From positions 1-41,914 of the IMG/VR virus record IMGVR_UViG_3300035670_000486: DNA of 41,914 nt; one strand, 5' to 3'. The position numbers were made by a program, and so were the translations under genes. The notes under the pieces are model-generated. The model was not told the origin of the DNA. It saw only the letters and a program-made list of their open reading frames with translations, and made no database searches. This document shows positions 41,320 through 41,914 of this stretch, piece after piece; position 1 is the first letter of the stretch, and every line of letters starts with the position of its first letter. The stretch comes from a virus.

Positions 41320-41914
41320 ATGCAGCTTTTTGGCTTTGAAATCAAACGCGCGAAAGATGAGCAGGTTCTACCGATTCCTTCGGTAGTTCCTCCATCGAAC
41401 CAAGACGGCTCCACCGTAGTAAACACTGGCGTTAATGCTGGCGGGTACTACGGTATGGTTGTCGACCTAGATGCATCCCTTAAAAACGAAAACGACCTTA
41501 TTCGTCGTTACCGTGAAATTTCTCAGTACACCGATTGCGATGCTGCTATTGAAGACATCGTAAACGAGGCACTTATCTCTGATGAAACTAAACAACCTAT
41601 TGAGATTATTCTCGATGACCTAAAAGTTTCAGCAGGTATTAAAACTAAAATCGCAGACGAGTTCTCTGAAGTTCTTAGACTATTGAAGTTTAATGACAGA
41701 GGTCACGAGATTTTCCGTCAGTGGTATATTGACGGTCGTTTGTATTACCAAGTTCTGTTAGACGAAAATAACGTCAAGGCTGGTATTCAAGAATTACGTT
41801 TTATTGATCCCCGTAAGATCCGTAAAATCAAAAACATCAAGAAGGAGAAAACTCCTCAAGGTGTTGAAATTGTTAAGACTATGGAAGAGTTCTACCTTTA
41901 CAACGATAAGGGTA
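41320..41914 (+). CDS. 20: gp20 portal vertex protein (N-terminal 198 residues, runs off the right edge)
   Basis: The frame opens at ATG 41320, ten bases after AAGGA (41305-41309), and stays open to the end of the window. The translation (MQLFGFEIKRAKDEQVLPIP; GGYYGMVVDLDASLKNENDL; IRRYREISQYTDCDAAIEDI; VNEALISDETKQPIEIILDD; HEIFRQWYIDGRLYYQVLLD; IQELRFIDPRKIRKIKNIKK) is the N-terminal part of the T4-like portal. The portal is the dodecameric ring for DNA entry and neck attachment. T4 gp20 is 524 aa, so more than half is missing. Order 18-19-20 matches T4. Confidence 0.96.
   Translation, partial: MQLFGFEIKRAKDEQVLPIPSVVPPSNQDGSTVVNTGVNAGGYYGMVVDLDASLKNENDLIRRYREISQYTDCDAAIEDIVNEALISDETKQPIEIILDDLKVSAGIKTKIADEFSEVLRLLKFNDRGHEIFRQWYIDGRLYYQVLLDENNVKAGIQELRFIDPRKIRKIKNIKKEKTPQGVEIVKTMEEFYLYNDKG

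Noticed and set aside
1-41914. tRNA genes, insertion sequences, integrase or attachment sites
   Set aside because: None was seen; gaps are too short and all long frames are explained by virion or packaging proteins.

Overview
The window is about 41.9 kb of a contractile-tailed, T4-like bacteriophage (myovirus). It is AT-rich and almost fully coding. Gene identities were recognised by reading the translations; no database search was run. Gene style (a DUF4815 giant protein, cyanophage-type gp7 and gp8, GSGYT-type repeats, no fibritin) points to the marine/cyanophage side of the T4 superfamily, not to T4 itself. The host cannot be determined.

Layout. Positions 1-760 hold two minus-strand genes: head-completion endonuclease-like gp4 and a truncated downstream gene. 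Everything after about 799 is on the plus strand. Block 1 (0.8-9 kb) builds the baseplate hub and part of the wedge: gp48 (tube cap), gp53, gp27, a 1017-aa gp5 spike protein, an orphan, a collar-domain protein, a PAAR spike tip and gp25. Block 2 (9-24.4 kb) holds the wedge and peripheral baseplate: gp6, gp7-like, a small structural protein, a much enlarged gp8 and a 2440-aa DUF4815 protein. Block 3 (24.4-33.6 kb) is a fibre/adhesin cassette. It has a small coiled-coil protein, an S74-chaperone fibre, further fibres including a C1q-like and a glycine-rich tip, three tandem paralogues, and small accessory proteins placed after fibre genes. Block 4 (33.7 kb to the end) holds neck, packaging and tail: gp13, gp14, gp15, terminase large subunit gp17, sheath gp18, tube gp19 and the start of portal gp20.

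Most genes are separated by 0-5 bp or overlap at TAATG/ATGA/TTGA junctions, so they are probably translated from long late transcripts. The few real gaps (before 799, 17050, 33670, 37726 and 40712) carry T4-late-promoter-like octamers (NATAAATA or ACTAAATA), usually with a nearby inverted repeat.

Most unusual points: (1) gp5 appears to carry two wall-degrading domains, a GH19-type glycosidase and a C-terminal M15-type peptidase; (2) a ~39-residue Gly/Thr-rich repeat family has expanded inside four virion proteins, including a ~400-residue insertion in the sheath protein with exact 117-bp periodicity; (3) the fibre cassette looks like a diversification locus, with tandem paralogues, modular tips and arginine codon use unlike the sheath gene; (4) the small terminase gp16 and T4-type gp9-gp12 and wac are absent from their usual places.
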